In this document: positions 12,894-21,040 of the stretch, piece after piece
Position numbering within the stretch: position 1 is the first letter of the stretch
Layout: every line of letters starts with the position of its first letter
DNA from: a virus
IMG/VR virus record: IMGVR_UViG_3300028794_000190
Location: 1 to 37,219 of that record
Direction: 5' to 3' (one strand)
Length of the DNA stretch: 37,219 bases
Made by a program: the position numbers and the translations under genes
The notes under the pieces: model-generated
Seen by the model: the letters and a program-made list of their open reading frames with translations, nothing else
Database searches by the model: none
Told to the model about the DNA's origin: nothing

Positions 12894-14413
12894 ACCCGAT
12901 CGCCTCGCTGCGCAGCATGTTCGCCTCGGTGCGCGTGCGCCTGGCAAACCCGCAGCGATACACGTATGGGTTCCCCGGCCTGAACAATGCGGGGGTGCGC
13001 GTCACTTCCGAGAACGCCACGCAGGTCGCCGCGGTGTGGGCGTGCATGGACGTGATCGCTTCGGCGGCGTCGTCGAGCGACTGGAATGTCTATGCTGGCG
13101 TGCGCCACGCGACGAACAAGGAGGCGCTGCCGGACGACTCGCTGCAGTACATCCTGAACACCCGGTTCAATCGGGAGATGACTGCCCAGGCCGGCAAGCG
13201 GGCGATGATGCTCGCCGCCGTTGGGTACAAGGACGGCTATGCCGAGATCGAGCGCGATATGGCCGGCCGGATCGTCGCGCTCTGGCCCATCGCGCCGAAC
13301 CGTGTGGATCCGCGGCGCGACCTTGATACGGGGCGCCTCTTCTATCGCGTGACCCAGGAGTACAGCGGCGGCTGGGTGGACATGGAGCCGGACGAGCTTT
13401 TCATCATCCGTGGCGCGAGTCTGGTCGGGTTCTCCGGCGACGACGCGATCGGGCGCGCGATCCAGTCGATCGCCTCGGCCATCGCGATCGACCAGTTCGC
13501 GGCCTCCTACTTCGCCAACGGCACGCAGTTGGGCGGTGTGCTGGAGTATGAGAAGAAGCTCGACGACCCTTCGTTCGAGCGGCTGCAGGGCCAGTGGAAC
13601 GGCAAGCATCAGGGCTCCCGCAACGCATTCAAGACCGCCATTCTGGAGAACGGCGTCAAGTTCAACCCGATCACGACGGACGCCGAAAAGTCGCAGATCG
13701 TCAACGTCAAGCACCTCTCAATCGAGGAAATCTGCCGCTGGTTCCGCGTCCCGCCGCACAAGATCGCGCACCTTCTTCGTGCAACGAACAACAACATCGA
13801 GCACCAAGGGCTCGAGTTCTCGCGCGACACGCTGCGCCCGTGGATCAAGGAGATCGAGCAGGAGGCGGATTACAAGCTGATCGCCTACCGCGGGCCGAAG
13901 AAGTTCGTTGAGATCGACGTCGACTGGGCGGAGCAGGGCGACTACAAGAGCCGGGCGGAGGCCTATGCCACGCTGGCGGGTACGGGCGCATTCAGCCCGA
14001 ACATGATTTTGCAGAAGCTCGGCGAGAACACGATCGGCAAGGATGGCGACATCCACTTCGTGAACGGCGCGGCGATCCCGTTGGACCAGATCGGCGCGGC
14101 CTATGCCCAGTCGCAAGCCAAGCCGCCCGCGTTGCCGGCGCCGGATGCCCCGGCTCAAGAAGACACAGCGCAGGCCTGGCTCACGTCGGTGTACGCGCGG
14201 ATTCAGCGCCGCTTCGACAACCGATCTCGCGCAGACAGCGTGACCGGCGCCCTGGCCGATGCGCGGACCTACGGGCCGGAGCAGGTTGCCGAGCTTGCTG
14301 GTGTTCTCGGCGATCGACTGGAGGCCGCGCAGGCGATGGCCTTCGAAATGGTTAGCGGCGTGCTTCTGCCTGAAGAAGCGGCTGCCAAAGTGTTCGACAA
14401 GGAAGCGGCCTGA
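12884..14413 (+). CDS. Portal protein (HK97 family)
   Basis: A 509-residue portal protein forming the ring through which DNA enters the head. It has the typical AAVWACMDVIASAASSSDWNVY start, the DELFIIRG region, the AIGRAIQSIASAIAIDQFAASYFANG segment, and the strongly conserved ICRWFRVPPHKI and NNNIEHQGLEFSRDTLRPW. The C-terminal 90 residues are Pro/Ala-rich and more variable. ATG 12884 overlaps the TerL stop, and the stop at 14411-14413 overlaps the ATG of the GIY-YIG gene that follows. Confidence 0.96.
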   Translation: MALNPIASLRSMFASVRVRLANPQRYTYGFPGLNNAGVRVTSENATQVAAVWACMDVIASAASSSDWNVYAGVRHATNKEALPDDSLQYILNTRFNREMTAQAGKRAMMLAAVGYKDGYAEIERDMAGRIVALWPIAPNRVDPRRDLDTGRLFYRVTQEYSGGWVDMEPDELFIIRGASLVGFSGDDAIGRAIQSIASAIAIDQFAASYFANGTQLGGVLEYEKKLDDPSFERLQGQWNGKHQGSRNAFKTAILENGVKFNPITTDAEKSQIVNVKHLSIEEICRWFRVPPHKIAHLLRATNNNIEHQGLEFSRDTLRPWIKEIEQEADYKLIAYRGPKKFVEIDVDWAEQGDYKSRAEAYATLAGTGAFSPNMILQKLGENTIGKDGDIHFVNGAAIPLDQIGAAYAQSQAKPPALPAPDAPAQEDTAQAWLTSVYARIQRRFDNRSRADSVTGALADARTYGPEQVAELAGVLGDRLEAAQAMAFEMVSGVLLPEEAAAKVFDKEAA

Positions 14414-14961
14414 TGGGTGCCCTGTATCGGATCGACTTCTCGCACGGGAAAAGCTACATCGGGATCACGGCGAAGACGACGCAGGAGAGGTTTGCGCGTC
14501 ACTGCGCCAATCTCGCGGATCAGGACAAGGCGGATCTTGCTTTGGTGCGTGCCATGAAAAAGTACGGCGTCGATGGATTGACTGTCACGACGCTCGCGAT
14601 CGTCGACGACTGGGAGGCGCTATGCCTCATGGAGGCGAAGGCCATCGTTGCCTATGGCACGAAGTACCCGCACGGCTACAACCTGACGGACGGCGGCGAA
14701 GGGTTGCAGGGCGTCGTGATGGGCAATGGTGTCCGCCAGAAGATGGCGACGAGCGCTCGCGTTGCGTGGGACGCGCCGGGTCACCGAGAAAAGATGTCCG
14801 CAATGCGAACTGGCAAGAAGCAATCAGAGGCCACGAAGAGCAAGAGGAGCGTGGCTGTCGCAGCCGCGTGGAAAGCCCCCGACTACAAGGCTCGTCTCGG
14901 GGCCGCGCATAAGGCCGCATGGGTGCTTCGTCGCGCCAAGAACCAAAAGGAACACGCATGA
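14413..14961 (+). CDS. Free-standing GIY-YIG homing endonuclease
   Basis: A 182-residue protein. The N-terminal nuclease domain has LYRIDFSHGKSYIGIT (the GIY-YIG motif), Arg in TQERFARH, Glu in CLMEAKAIVAYG and Asn in GYNLTDGG, all expected for catalysis. The C-terminal part contains short NUMOD3-like DNA-binding repeats (REKMSAMRTGKKQSEATK and APDYKARLGAAHKAAW). It is slotted between portal and protease with one-base and four-base overlaps at its ends, so it is translated with the head genes. It is not needed for virion assembly; homing endonucleases of this kind spread by cutting phages that lack them. Confidence 0.9.
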   Translation: MGALYRIDFSHGKSYIGITAKTTQERFARHCANLADQDKADLALVRAMKKYGVDGLTVTTLAIVDDWEALCLMEAKAIVAYGTKYPHGYNLTDGGEGLQGVVMGNGVRQKMATSARVAWDAPGHREKMSAMRTGKKQSEATKSKRSVAVAAAWKAPDYKARLGAAHKAAWVLRRAKNQKEHA

Positions 14962-15641
14962 AATTCTGGGCAAAGGCTACGAGCCAAAAGGCCGAGCTCT
15001 ACATCTATGACGCCATCGGCGCCGACTTCTTCGGCGATGGAATCACGGCGAAATCCGTGTCGGACGCGCTCGCGGAGTTCAAGCCGAACGCCGACCTCGA
15101 CGTCTACATGAACTCGCCAGGTGGCAGCGTTTTCGAGGGCATCGCAATCTACAACCAGCTCCTTCGATGGGGCGGCAAGAAGACGGTCCACATCGACGGC
15201 ATTGCGGCGAGCATCGCCAGTGTGATTTCGATGGCCGGCGACGAAGTGAAGATTGCCGACTCCGGCGTTTTCATGATCCATTCGGCTTGGGGTATGACGG
15301 TCGGGAACGCCGCGGACATGCGCAAGTACGCCGACTCGCTGGAGTTGGTTGACGGCGTGATCCTGGACACCTACGTGAAGCGCACGAAAGGCTCGAAAGA
15401 CCAGATCAAGGGATGGATGGCCGCCGAGACATGGATGAATGCCGATGAGGCTGTGGCGCGCGGGTTCGCCAGTTCCAAGACCGGAGAGAAGGCCATCAAG
15501 GCGGAGTTCCCCATGCTTGCCAAATTCAACAATACGCCGGAGCGCCTGCGCCAGCAGTCGTCTTCGCTCGATGCGCGTTTCGCGTCGATGTCCATGTACC
15601 TGACCAAAAAGAATCTCGGGGCCAGCCCCAAGACCGCGTAG
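14958..15641 (+). CDS. Head maturation protease (ClpP-like)
   Basis: A 227-residue ClpP-fold protease that trims the capsid scaffold. Motifs seen are the NSPGGSVFEGIAIYNQL oxyanion region, the catalytic Ser in IDGIAASIAS (about residue 84) and His in FMIHSAW (about 107), with an acidic residue later. AAAGGA precedes ATG 14958, which overlaps the stop of the GIY-YIG gene. The C-terminal tail after residue 190 is probably a linker. It is followed by a terminator and the capsid gene, as usual in HK97-like head modules. Confidence 0.94.
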   Translation: MKFWAKATSQKAELYIYDAIGADFFGDGITAKSVSDALAEFKPNADLDVYMNSPGGSVFEGIAIYNQLLRWGGKKTVHIDGIAASIASVISMAGDEVKIADSGVFMIHSAWGMTVGNAADMRKYADSLELVDGVILDTYVKRTKGSKDQIKGWMAAETWMNADEAVARGFASSKTGEKAIKAEFPMLAKFNNTPERLRQQSSSLDARFASMSMYLTKKNLGASPKTA

Positions 15642-15665
15642 GGCCAGCCCTTCGCACCACTAGCA

Positions 15666-15687
15666 AGCCGCCTCCGGGCGGCTTTTT
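15666..15687 (+). terminator. Terminator or attenuator before the capsid gene
   Basis: AGCCGCC-TCCG-GGCGGCT followed by TTTT. It is a perfect seven-pair stem lying 28 bases before the capsid start. It may set the ratio of capsid to protease transcripts or serve as an RNA 5' end. Confidence 0.75.
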
Positions 15688-15714
15688 CGTTCCCGCTTCA
15701 CAAAGGAAATCGCA

Positions 15715-17175
15715 ATGAAGAAGCACTCGCTGGCCCTGACCGCTATGGCTGTGGCCCTCTCCCTCGGCTTTGCCGAATCCGCCGTCGTCCGCAATGACGC
15801 CGCCTCGCTCGACCAGATGCAGAACCGTCTGATCGAGCTCAACGCCGAAGCCAACAACATCAAGGCTCGTGCCGCGGCCGAAAGTCGCGACCTCAACGAC
15901 GACGAACGCAAGGATCTCGACCAGATCTTCGCTTCGTTCGAAGAGCTGTCCGCCGACATCGAGCGCCTCGAACGCCTCGACACCATGAACGCTTCCGTCG
16001 CTGCGCCCCAGGGTCGCCGCACCGAAGCCGATGGTGGTGGCGATCCGCAGGCCGCCGCCAATCCGAACGCATCGCGCGCCCAAGCCGAGGCCGGCCGCGC
16101 TCGCGCATCGGTTCCGGCTCAGCCGCGCGACAACCGCGAAACCGGCAAGTGGGGCTTTCGCTCGCAAGGCGAATACTTCTCGGCCGTGGTCAAGGCCTCG
16201 CAGCGCGGCGCCGCTCCCGATCCTCGCCTGATCGCCAACGCACCGACCACCTACGGCTCGGAAGGCGTCGGCGTCGATGGTGGCTTCGCGGTGCCGCCGG
16301 ACTTCCGCACGGCCATCGTTCAGAAGGTCATGGCCGAAGACTCGCTTCTGGGTCGCACCGACCAGATGACGACCAGCACGAACAGCATCACGGTTCCGAC
16401 CGACGAGACCACGCCTTGGCAAGCCACTGGCGGCATCCAGGCCTACTGGGAGTCGGAAGGCGGCCAAAAGCAGCAGTCCAAGCCGCAACTGACCGAGAAG
16501 ACGGTCAAGGCGAACAAGATCATCGCCCTGGTGCCGATGACCGACGAGTTGCTGCAGGACGCGCCTTCGATGGCCGCCTACGTGGCGAGCAAGGCGCCCG
16601 TCAAGATCGACTTCAAGGTCAATTCGGCGCTGATTAGCGGCACGGGCGCGGGCCAGCCTCTGGGCTTCCTGAACTCTGGCGCGCTGGTGACGGTTGCGGC
16701 CGAGTCGGCGCAGACGGCCGATACGGTGAACTTCACCAACATCGTGAAGATGTACACCCGCATGCCGGCCTCGGCCAAGCGCACCGCGGTGTGGCTCATC
16801 AACGAGGACGTCGAGCAGCAACTGATGACGATGCAGTTCCCCGGCACCGGCACCGCCGTCCCGGCGTACCTGCCGCCTGGTGGCCTGTCGGCTGCGCCTT
16901 ACGGCACGCTGCTGGGTCGCCCGGTGATCACGTCGGAAGCCGCTCCGGCGCTCGGCGATGTCGGTGACATCTCGTTCGTGGACTTCTCGCAGTACATGAG
17001 CGTGGTCAAGGCCGGCGGCGTGAAGCAGGACGTGTCGATCCACCTGTTCTTCGACTACGACATCACGGCCTTCCGGTTCGTGCTGCGTGTCGGCGGCATG
17101 CCGTGGTGGAACACCCCGATCACGCGTGCCAACGGCGCCAGCCGCAGCCCGTTCGTGACGCTCGCCGCCCGCTGA
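15715..17175 (+). CDS. Major capsid protein (HK97 fold)
   Basis: A 486-residue capsid protein. Residues about 27-100 form a helical scaffold-like delta domain (LDQMQNRLIELNAEANNIKARA, DLDQIFASFEELSADIERLERL). A linker follows, then the HK97-fold body beginning near GVDGGFAVPPDFRTAIVQKV, with LLGRTDQMTTSTNSITVP, LVPMTDELLQDAPSMAAYV and the C-terminal FVLRVGGMPWW. AAAGGA lies before ATG 15715. The first 25 residues are unusual: MKKHSLALTAMAVALSLGF-AESA looks like a Sec signal peptide, which capsid proteins do not normally have. The protease gene just upstream would remove this part with the delta domain. Confidence 0.95.
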   Translation: MKKHSLALTAMAVALSLGFAESAVVRNDAASLDQMQNRLIELNAEANNIKARAAAESRDLNDDERKDLDQIFASFEELSADIERLERLDTMNASVAAPQGRRTEADGGGDPQAAANPNASRAQAEAGRARASVPAQPRDNRETGKWGFRSQGEYFSAVVKASQRGAAPDPRLIANAPTTYGSEGVGVDGGFAVPPDFRTAIVQKVMAEDSLLGRTDQMTTSTNSITVPTDETTPWQATGGIQAYWESEGGQKQQSKPQLTEKTVKANKIIALVPMTDELLQDAPSMAAYVASKAPVKIDFKVNSALISGTGAGQPLGFLNSGALVTVAAESAQTADTVNFTNIVKMYTRMPASAKRTAVWLINEDVEQQLMTMQFPGTGTAVPAYLPPGGLSAAPYGTLLGRPVITSEAAPALGDVGDISFVDFSQYMSVVKAGGVKQDVSIHLFFDYDITAFRFVLRVGGMPWWNTPITRANGASRSPFVTLAAR

Positions 17176-17182
17176 TCCAGAT

Positions 17183-17196
17183 GGCCCTTCGGGGCC
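17183..17196 (+). terminator. Short UUCG hairpin after the capsid gene
   Basis: GGCCC-TTCG-GGGCC followed by TTCCCTC. It is a stable UUCG tetraloop but lacks a T-run, so it is more likely an RNA-stabilising hairpin or weak terminator. Confidence 0.45.
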
Positions 17197-17224
17197 TTCC
17201 CTCATCACATTTCAAGGAATCACC

Positions 17225-17674
17225 ATGAACAAGACCCCTTCCGAAGTCGCCGCGATTGTCGGCAACATCGACCCGGACGCTTACGCGGCTTCCACTGTCG
17301 CGACGAACGAGTACATCCCTCTCAAGTTCTTTCGCCGCTTCATGGCGATCGTTCAAGCGGGTGACATCGTTTCGACCGGCACCATCGACGCCAAACTGAT
17401 CTCGTACACGAACGGCAGCGGCGGCGGTGCGGCCGACATCACCGGCGCGGCGATCACGCAGCTCACCCAGGCGGGCACCGACAGCAACAAGCAGGTCATC
17501 ATCAACCTGAACACCGACTTGCTGGCCGGCAGCACGGCGACGCACTTCAAGCTGTCCGTGACCATGGGCACCGCTGGCGCCGACCTGAGCGCGATCGTGC
17601 TCGGCTTCGATCCGCTGTACTGCCCGGCGTCCGACAACGACGTGGCTACGGTCGACGAGATCGTCAGCGTCTGA
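17225..17674 (+). CDS. Small head protein following the capsid (decoration-like)
   Basis: A 149-residue protein of a family commonly found right after the capsid gene in betaproteobacterial phages. Features are DPDAYAASTVATNEYIPLKFF, FMAIVQAGDIVSTGTIDAKLI, DITGAAITQLTQAGTDSNKQVII and the ending IVLGFDPLYCPASDNDVATVDEIV. It is beta-rich with no cysteine motif or membrane segment. The position suggests a head decoration or stabilising protein, but I know of no direct proof for the family. CAAGGAATCACC lies before ATG 17225. It is flanked by UUCG hairpins on both sides, so its mRNA may be separately stabilised. Confidence 0.7.
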   Translation: MNKTPSEVAAIVGNIDPDAYAASTVATNEYIPLKFFRRFMAIVQAGDIVSTGTIDAKLISYTNGSGGGAADITGAAITQLTQAGTDSNKQVIINLNTDLLAGSTATHFKLSVTMGTAGADLSAIVLGFDPLYCPASDNDVATVDEIVSV

Positions 17675-17681
17675 TGAAACG

Positions 17682-17699
17682 GGAGCCCTTCGGGGCTCC
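17682..17699 (+). terminator. UUCG hairpin terminator
   Basis: GGAGCCC-TTCG-GGGCTCC followed by TGTCTTCTC. It is a seven-pair perfect stem with a moderately T-rich tail, placed between the decoration-like gene and the next head gene. Confidence 0.55.
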
Positions 17700-17708
17700 T
17701 GTCTTCTC

Positions 17709-18020
17709 ATGAAAACGATCAAGTTCACCGAAGAGCGTGAGTTCGACTACGGCGACGGCGTCGTTCTCCATAAGGTCGGCGACGTCGTCTCGCTGCGGGA
17801 TGACAAGGCGCAGCGCTGGATCACCCGCGGCGTCGCGTTCCAACTGACGGACAAAGAGATCAAGGTGGAGCGCGATGACAAGCCCGTGGTCAGTTCCGCC
17901 GATGTGGCAGGGGAAGACAGTAGCGGTGATGGCGAGCGGGCCGTCGATGTCCCCGCTTCTGGCGACGCGCCTTCGCGTTTTGCATCACCGGCAAAGCATA
18001 AAGGCGGCCGTCACAAATGA
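17709..18020 (+). CDS. Hypothetical head-module protein
   Basis: A 103-residue protein. Residues 1-55 form a compact beta-type domain (MKTIKFTEEREFDYGDG, VVLHKVGDVVSLRDDKAQRWITRGVA) like small head-module proteins that sit between capsid and connector genes. The last 47 residues are low-complexity (Asp/Ser/Ala-rich, ending KHKGGRHK). This tail shares its DNA, in another frame, with the first 146 bases of the next gene. The tail was probably gained or shaped by that overlap. The function is unknown. Confidence 0.65.
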   Translation: MKTIKFTEEREFDYGDGVVLHKVGDVVSLRDDKAQRWITRGVAFQLTDKEIKVERDDKPVVSSADVAGEDSSGDGERAVDVPASGDAPSRFASPAKHKGGRHK

Positions 18021-18468
18021 CACCTACCGCTTGGCGCCGTGGGCAGATCTGCTCTACGGCGCCGATGCGGACTGGTGGAGGCGCAACCCTGACGCGCGGC
18101 AATTCGCTGGCGTCAAGGTGTGCTCCGACGATTCTCTCCAGTGGTCCGAGGTGATGAGCCTTCGGCACACGGGAAAAATCGGGTTCGATGCGGACCCGGC
18201 ATGTATCCGAAGCGGGGGGAACTCCGGCTATCAGGCGGTCCATGTGGCCGCCCAGGCCGGCGCCGCCCGCATCCTGCTCTGTGGTTTCGACATGGGCGGC
18301 GCGCACTGGCACGACGCCCCTGCGCCGGCCGCGCACCTGTTCGCGACCTGGATCGAGCGCTTTGAGACGCTGGCCGATGCACTGCGCGGCCAGGTCGAGA
18401 TATTGAACTGCACTCCGGGAAGCGCGCTGAAGTGCTTCCCGATGGCAACCCTGGAATCCATTCAATGA
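17875..18468 (+). CDS. Rossmann-like protein of phage head module, function unknown
   Basis: A 197-residue protein. A nucleotide-binding-like start GKTVAVMASGPSM is followed by VTNDTYRLAPWADLLYGADADWW, a repeated pattern SGGNSGYQAVHVAAQAGAARILLCGFDMGG, and HLFATWIERFETLADAL. This resembles proteins with a Rossmann-type fold sometimes compared with the MptE/DUF115 (glycosyl- or pyrophosphate-transfer) group and is recurrent in phage head operons. No substrate can be named. ATG 17875 has GGTGGAG five bases before it and is preferred; it overlaps the previous gene out of frame. The end overlaps the connector gene as ATGA. Confidence 0.7.
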   Translation: MTSPWSVPPMWQGKTVAVMASGPSMSPLLATRLRVLHHRQSIKAAVTNDTYRLAPWADLLYGADADWWRRNPDARQFAGVKVCSDDSLQWSEVMSLRHTGKIGFDADPACIRSGGNSGYQAVHVAAQAGAARILLCGFDMGGAHWHDAPAPAAHLFATWIERFETLADALRGQVEILNCTPGSALKCFPMATLESIQ

Positions 18469-19130
18469 ACGTCGTCGTCGTCACGCCGCCACCAGTTGAA
18501 CCTGTCCTCATCGAGGAGGCGTTCGTCCATCTTCGGCTGGATGACCCGACCATCGCGAACCCGGATTACGCGGCGGTGCTTGCCCAGATCACCAGCGCGC
18601 GCGAGCAGTGCGAGCAGATCACCCGCCGCGCGTTCGTGCAGCAGACCCTTCGCCTGATTCAAGGGCCGGCGCGCGACGGCGAGCGGCGCGGCTGGGCGTG
18701 GTTCATCAACGGTGGCGCGTGTTCATGGGGTTCGATCGAGCTTCTCCGGCCGCCGCTGATCTCGGTCACGTCGGTTGAGTATTACGACGACGAAAACGTT
18801 CTGCAGACCGTCGACGACGAGGAATACTTCGTCACCGCCGATCTGGTTCCGAAACTCCGCTTCGTGAGCGGCTTCTCAGCTCCGTCCACCTACCTTCGGG
18901 ACGACGCGCTGCAGGTTGAGTACATCGCCGGGTATGCCCCGGTGCCGGCCGATCCTGAAGCGGACCCGCCAGTCGCGATCGACTATCGCGCGAACGTGCC
19001 ATCGAGCATCAAACAGGCGATTCTCCTGGCGGTGCAGCTTCAGTACGACGAACTGAGCCCGGAGAAGCGCAAGGCCCTGGAGAACGCGCGCGACGCGCTT
19101 CTTTCGAGCTTCCGCATCCACACGTACTGA
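18465..19130 (+). CDS. Head-tail connector protein (gp6-like)
   Basis: A 221-residue adaptor protein of the phage gp6 type, forming a ring under the portal. Visible parts are EEAFVHLRLDD and the helix YAAVLAQITSAREQCEQITRRAFVQQTLRLI, the conserved IELLRPPLISVTSVEYYDDENV, LQVEYIAGYAP, and the closing helices VPSSIKQAILLAVQLQYDE. The start ATG 18465 overlaps the upstream stop. An in-frame ATG at 18432 is possible but lies within the upstream gene. The next gene begins two bases after the stop. Confidence 0.92.
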   Translation: MNVVVVTPPPVEPVLIEEAFVHLRLDDPTIANPDYAAVLAQITSAREQCEQITRRAFVQQTLRLIQGPARDGERRGWAWFINGGACSWGSIELLRPPLISVTSVEYYDDENVLQTVDDEEYFVTADLVPKLRFVSGFSAPSTYLRDDALQVEYIAGYAPVPADPEADPPVAIDYRANVPSSIKQAILLAVQLQYDELSPEKRKALENARDALLSSFRIHTY

Positions 19131-19132
19131 CC

Positions 19133-19507
19133 ATGAGCATCCGAAGCAACGTCGACGCCCGCGAGTTCGACCAGCGGGTGGCGTTCGAACGTCGCGTCAC
19201 CACGCAGACGGGCACGGGCGGCGAGACGGTCACATGGACGCGCCTGGGCGGCTCGCCAACGGCGATGTACTGGGCGAAGGTGGACGGAGCGAAGGCTTCA
19301 GGTGAGCCCTACATCGCTGACGGCATCCGCTCGCCGGCCGACTACACGTTCTGGATTCGCGCCGATGTGTTCGCGCGGCTGGGCCTGGTGCTGACGGACC
19401 GGATCGTCTGGAAGGGCGAGAACTTCGACATCAGCGACATGCCCGACCAGCAATTGCGCGGCCGAAAGATCGCGTTGATTGCCCGCACGGGCCTGAATCA
19501 GGGCTGA
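19133..19507 (+). CDS. Head-tail joining / head closure protein
   Basis: A 124-residue protein of the phage head-tail joining (SPP1 gp16-like) family. It has FDQRVAFERRVTTQTGTGGETVTWTRLG and YWAKVDG, then a beta-barrel body with TFWIRADVF and DRIVWKGENFDISDMPD. These small proteins close the connector channel. The gene starts two bases after the connector stop and ends three bases before the next gene, in the standard order. Confidence 0.88.
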   Translation: MSIRSNVDAREFDQRVAFERRVTTQTGTGGETVTWTRLGGSPTAMYWAKVDGAKASGEPYIADGIRSPADYTFWIRADVFARLGLVLTDRIVWKGENFDISDMPDQQLRGRKIALIARTGLNQG

Positions 19508-19509
19508 CC

Positions 19510-19947
19510 ATGGCAAAGAGCGTGACCGTCAAGGTGGAAGGCCTGCAGGAGCTCGGGATGCGCATGAAGAGCCTGTCCGAGGACGTGAACAAGCGCATCG
19601 CGCGCGCGGCGACGGCAGCCGGCGCGGTGGTGATTCGGAATTCGGCTCAGGCCAAGGTGCCGGTCGATACCGGGAACCTCAAGAAAAACATCATTGTCAA
19701 GCGTCTGCCGAAGGGCGAGTCGTCGCTGACCAGCGAGCACATCGTCACGGTGCGCAAGGGCAAGTTGACCGCAAAGCAAAAAGGCTCGGGCCTGAAAGAC
19801 GCCTACTACGGTCAGTTCGTCGAGTTCGGCACGGCCAAGATGCCGGCGCGCCCCTACCTGCGGCCGGCGTTCGATCAGGACAAGGAGCGCGCGGTCGAAG
19901 CGATCAAGAGCCGTATCGCGGCGCGCCTGAAGAAAGCCGGAGCATGA
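19510..19947 (+). CDS. HK97 gp10-like tail completion protein
   Basis: A 145-residue protein of the HK97 gp10 family: VEGLQELGMRMKSLSEDVNKRIARAATAAGAVVIRNSAQAKVPVDTGNLKKNI near the start, and EFGTAKMPARPYLRPAFDQ near the end. Both are the family's conserved blocks. It acts where head and tail join. The stop overlaps the following ATG by four bases. Confidence 0.93.
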   Translation: MAKSVTVKVEGLQELGMRMKSLSEDVNKRIARAATAAGAVVIRNSAQAKVPVDTGNLKKNIIVKRLPKGESSLTSEHIVTVRKGKLTAKQKGSGLKDAYYGQFVEFGTAKMPARPYLRPAFDQDKERAVEAIKSRIAARLKKAGA

Positions 19948-20309
19948 GCCTCGAAACGAAGATCGTGACGGCGCTGACGTCGCTGGTCGGAGGGCGAGTC
20001 TATGCGAGCACCTTCCCGCAGCAGCCAGCAACGCCGATCACGCCGGCCATCCTGTTCACGTTCGTCAGCAGCGAGATCAATGCGGACATCTGCGGTGACG
20101 GCGGCGACGCCACGGCGAACACCCGCATCCAGGTTGACGTGTATTCGGCCACCTTCGATTCGGCCCGCGCGCTGCGCCTCCAGGTTCTCACCGCAATGGC
20201 CCTTATCACGCCGCCGACCCTCTGGGAGGGCGGCTTCGGCAGTTACGAACCCGACCTGAAACTCCATCGCTGTTCGATGGATTTCATTCACTACCCCAGC
20301 TCGACCTAG
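19944..20309 (+). CDS. DUF3168 tail completion/terminator protein
   Basis: A 121-residue protein with the DUF3168 pattern: short N-terminal helix, GGRVYASTFPQQPATPITPAILF, then ANTRIQVDVYSATFDSARALRLQVL and the ending CSMDFIHY. Members cap the tail tube at the head-proximal end in HK97-like phages. It is followed by an intrinsic terminator before the tail tube gene. Confidence 0.88.
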   Translation: MSLETKIVTALTSLVGGRVYASTFPQQPATPITPAILFTFVSSEINADICGDGGDATANTRIQVDVYSATFDSARALRLQVLTAMALITPPTLWEGGFGSYEPDLKLHRCSMDFIHYPSST

Positions 20310-20330
20310 AGCAACCAGTTCCCCAGCCGA

Positions 20331-20355
20331 AGGCCCGCCATGTGCGGGCCTTTTT
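20331..20355 (+). terminator. Intrinsic terminator
   Basis: AGGCCCGC-CATGT-GCGGGCCT followed by TTTTCTTTG. It is a perfect eight-pair stem, between the tail completion gene and the major tail gene. Confidence 0.8.
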
Positions 20356-20390
20356 CTTTGTCAGCACGTCAGTAAGAAAGAGGTTTCATC

Positions 20391-21038
20391 ATGTCCAGCG
20401 GTCAGCGTTTCAAGTTCAACGGCTCCACCATCCAAGTCTCGACCGGCAACGCCTCGGCGAAGACGATCACCGACATCACCGAAGCCGATCCGGCGGTCGT
20501 GTCCTCGACGGCTCACGGCCTGTCGCTCGGCACTGTCGGCCGTATCGCTGCCGTCGTCGGCATGACCGAACTCAATGGCAACCTGTATGTCGTGGACAAC
20601 CCCGATACCGGCGACTTCGAACTCGCTGGCGTGGATGCCTCGGCCTACACGCCCTACGTTAGCGGCGGCACCTTCACCCCCCTGACCTACACGGCGTTCT
20701 GCGAACTCACCGGCATCGACCAGCAAGACGGCACGACCGACGAGATCGACGTCACGACCGTCTGCTCGACCGCCAAGGAATTCGAAGTCGGCCTGTCGGA
20801 CAGCGGCACCCTGACCCTGAACTACAACTACGCGCCGAACAGCACGGTCCAAGCCGCATTTGCCGCGGCCAAGGTATCCGGCGACGAGATCGCCGTGCGC
20901 GTGGTCATGCCCAACAGCGGCGGCACGATCGTGATGATCGGCTCGGTGCAGCAGTCCAGCTTCACGGGCGCTGTCGGTGCGGTCTATACCGGCTCGACGC
21001 AGCTCAAGCTCACGGGTGAAATTTTCGTCCTGGCTTGA
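20391..21038 (+). CDS. Major tail tube protein with FCCH-like insert
   Basis: A 215-residue tail tube protein. The first part reads GQRFKFNGSTIQVS. Residues about 30-85 form an inserted domain of the E1_FCCH type (ADPAVVSSTAHGLSLGTVGRIAAV, GMTELNGNLYVVDNPDTGDFELAGVD). After that come the tail-tube blocks TAFCELTGIDQQDGTTDEIDVTTVCS, EFEVGLSDSGTLTLNYNY and the C-terminal beta strands. Such inserts may face outward on the tail. AAAGAGG precedes ATG 20391. Its position before the chaperone pair is standard. Confidence 0.9.
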   Translation: MSSGQRFKFNGSTIQVSTGNASAKTITDITEADPAVVSSTAHGLSLGTVGRIAAVVGMTELNGNLYVVDNPDTGDFELAGVDASAYTPYVSGGTFTPLTYTAFCELTGIDQQDGTTDEIDVTTVCSTAKEFEVGLSDSGTLTLNYNYAPNSTVQAAFAAAKVSGDEIAVRVVMPNSGGTIVMIGSVQQSSFTGAVGAVYTGSTQLKLTGEIFVLA

Positions 21039-21040
21039 TC

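Noticed and set aside
15526-17208. 560-codon minus-strand ORF over the capsid gene
   Set aside because: Arg/Gly/His-rich shadow opposite an unmistakable capsid protein.
17183-17699. UUCG hairpins as a riboswitch or ribosomal control element
   Set aside because: Simple stems with UUCG loops around one gene are better explained as mRNA-stabilising hairpins or weak terminators.
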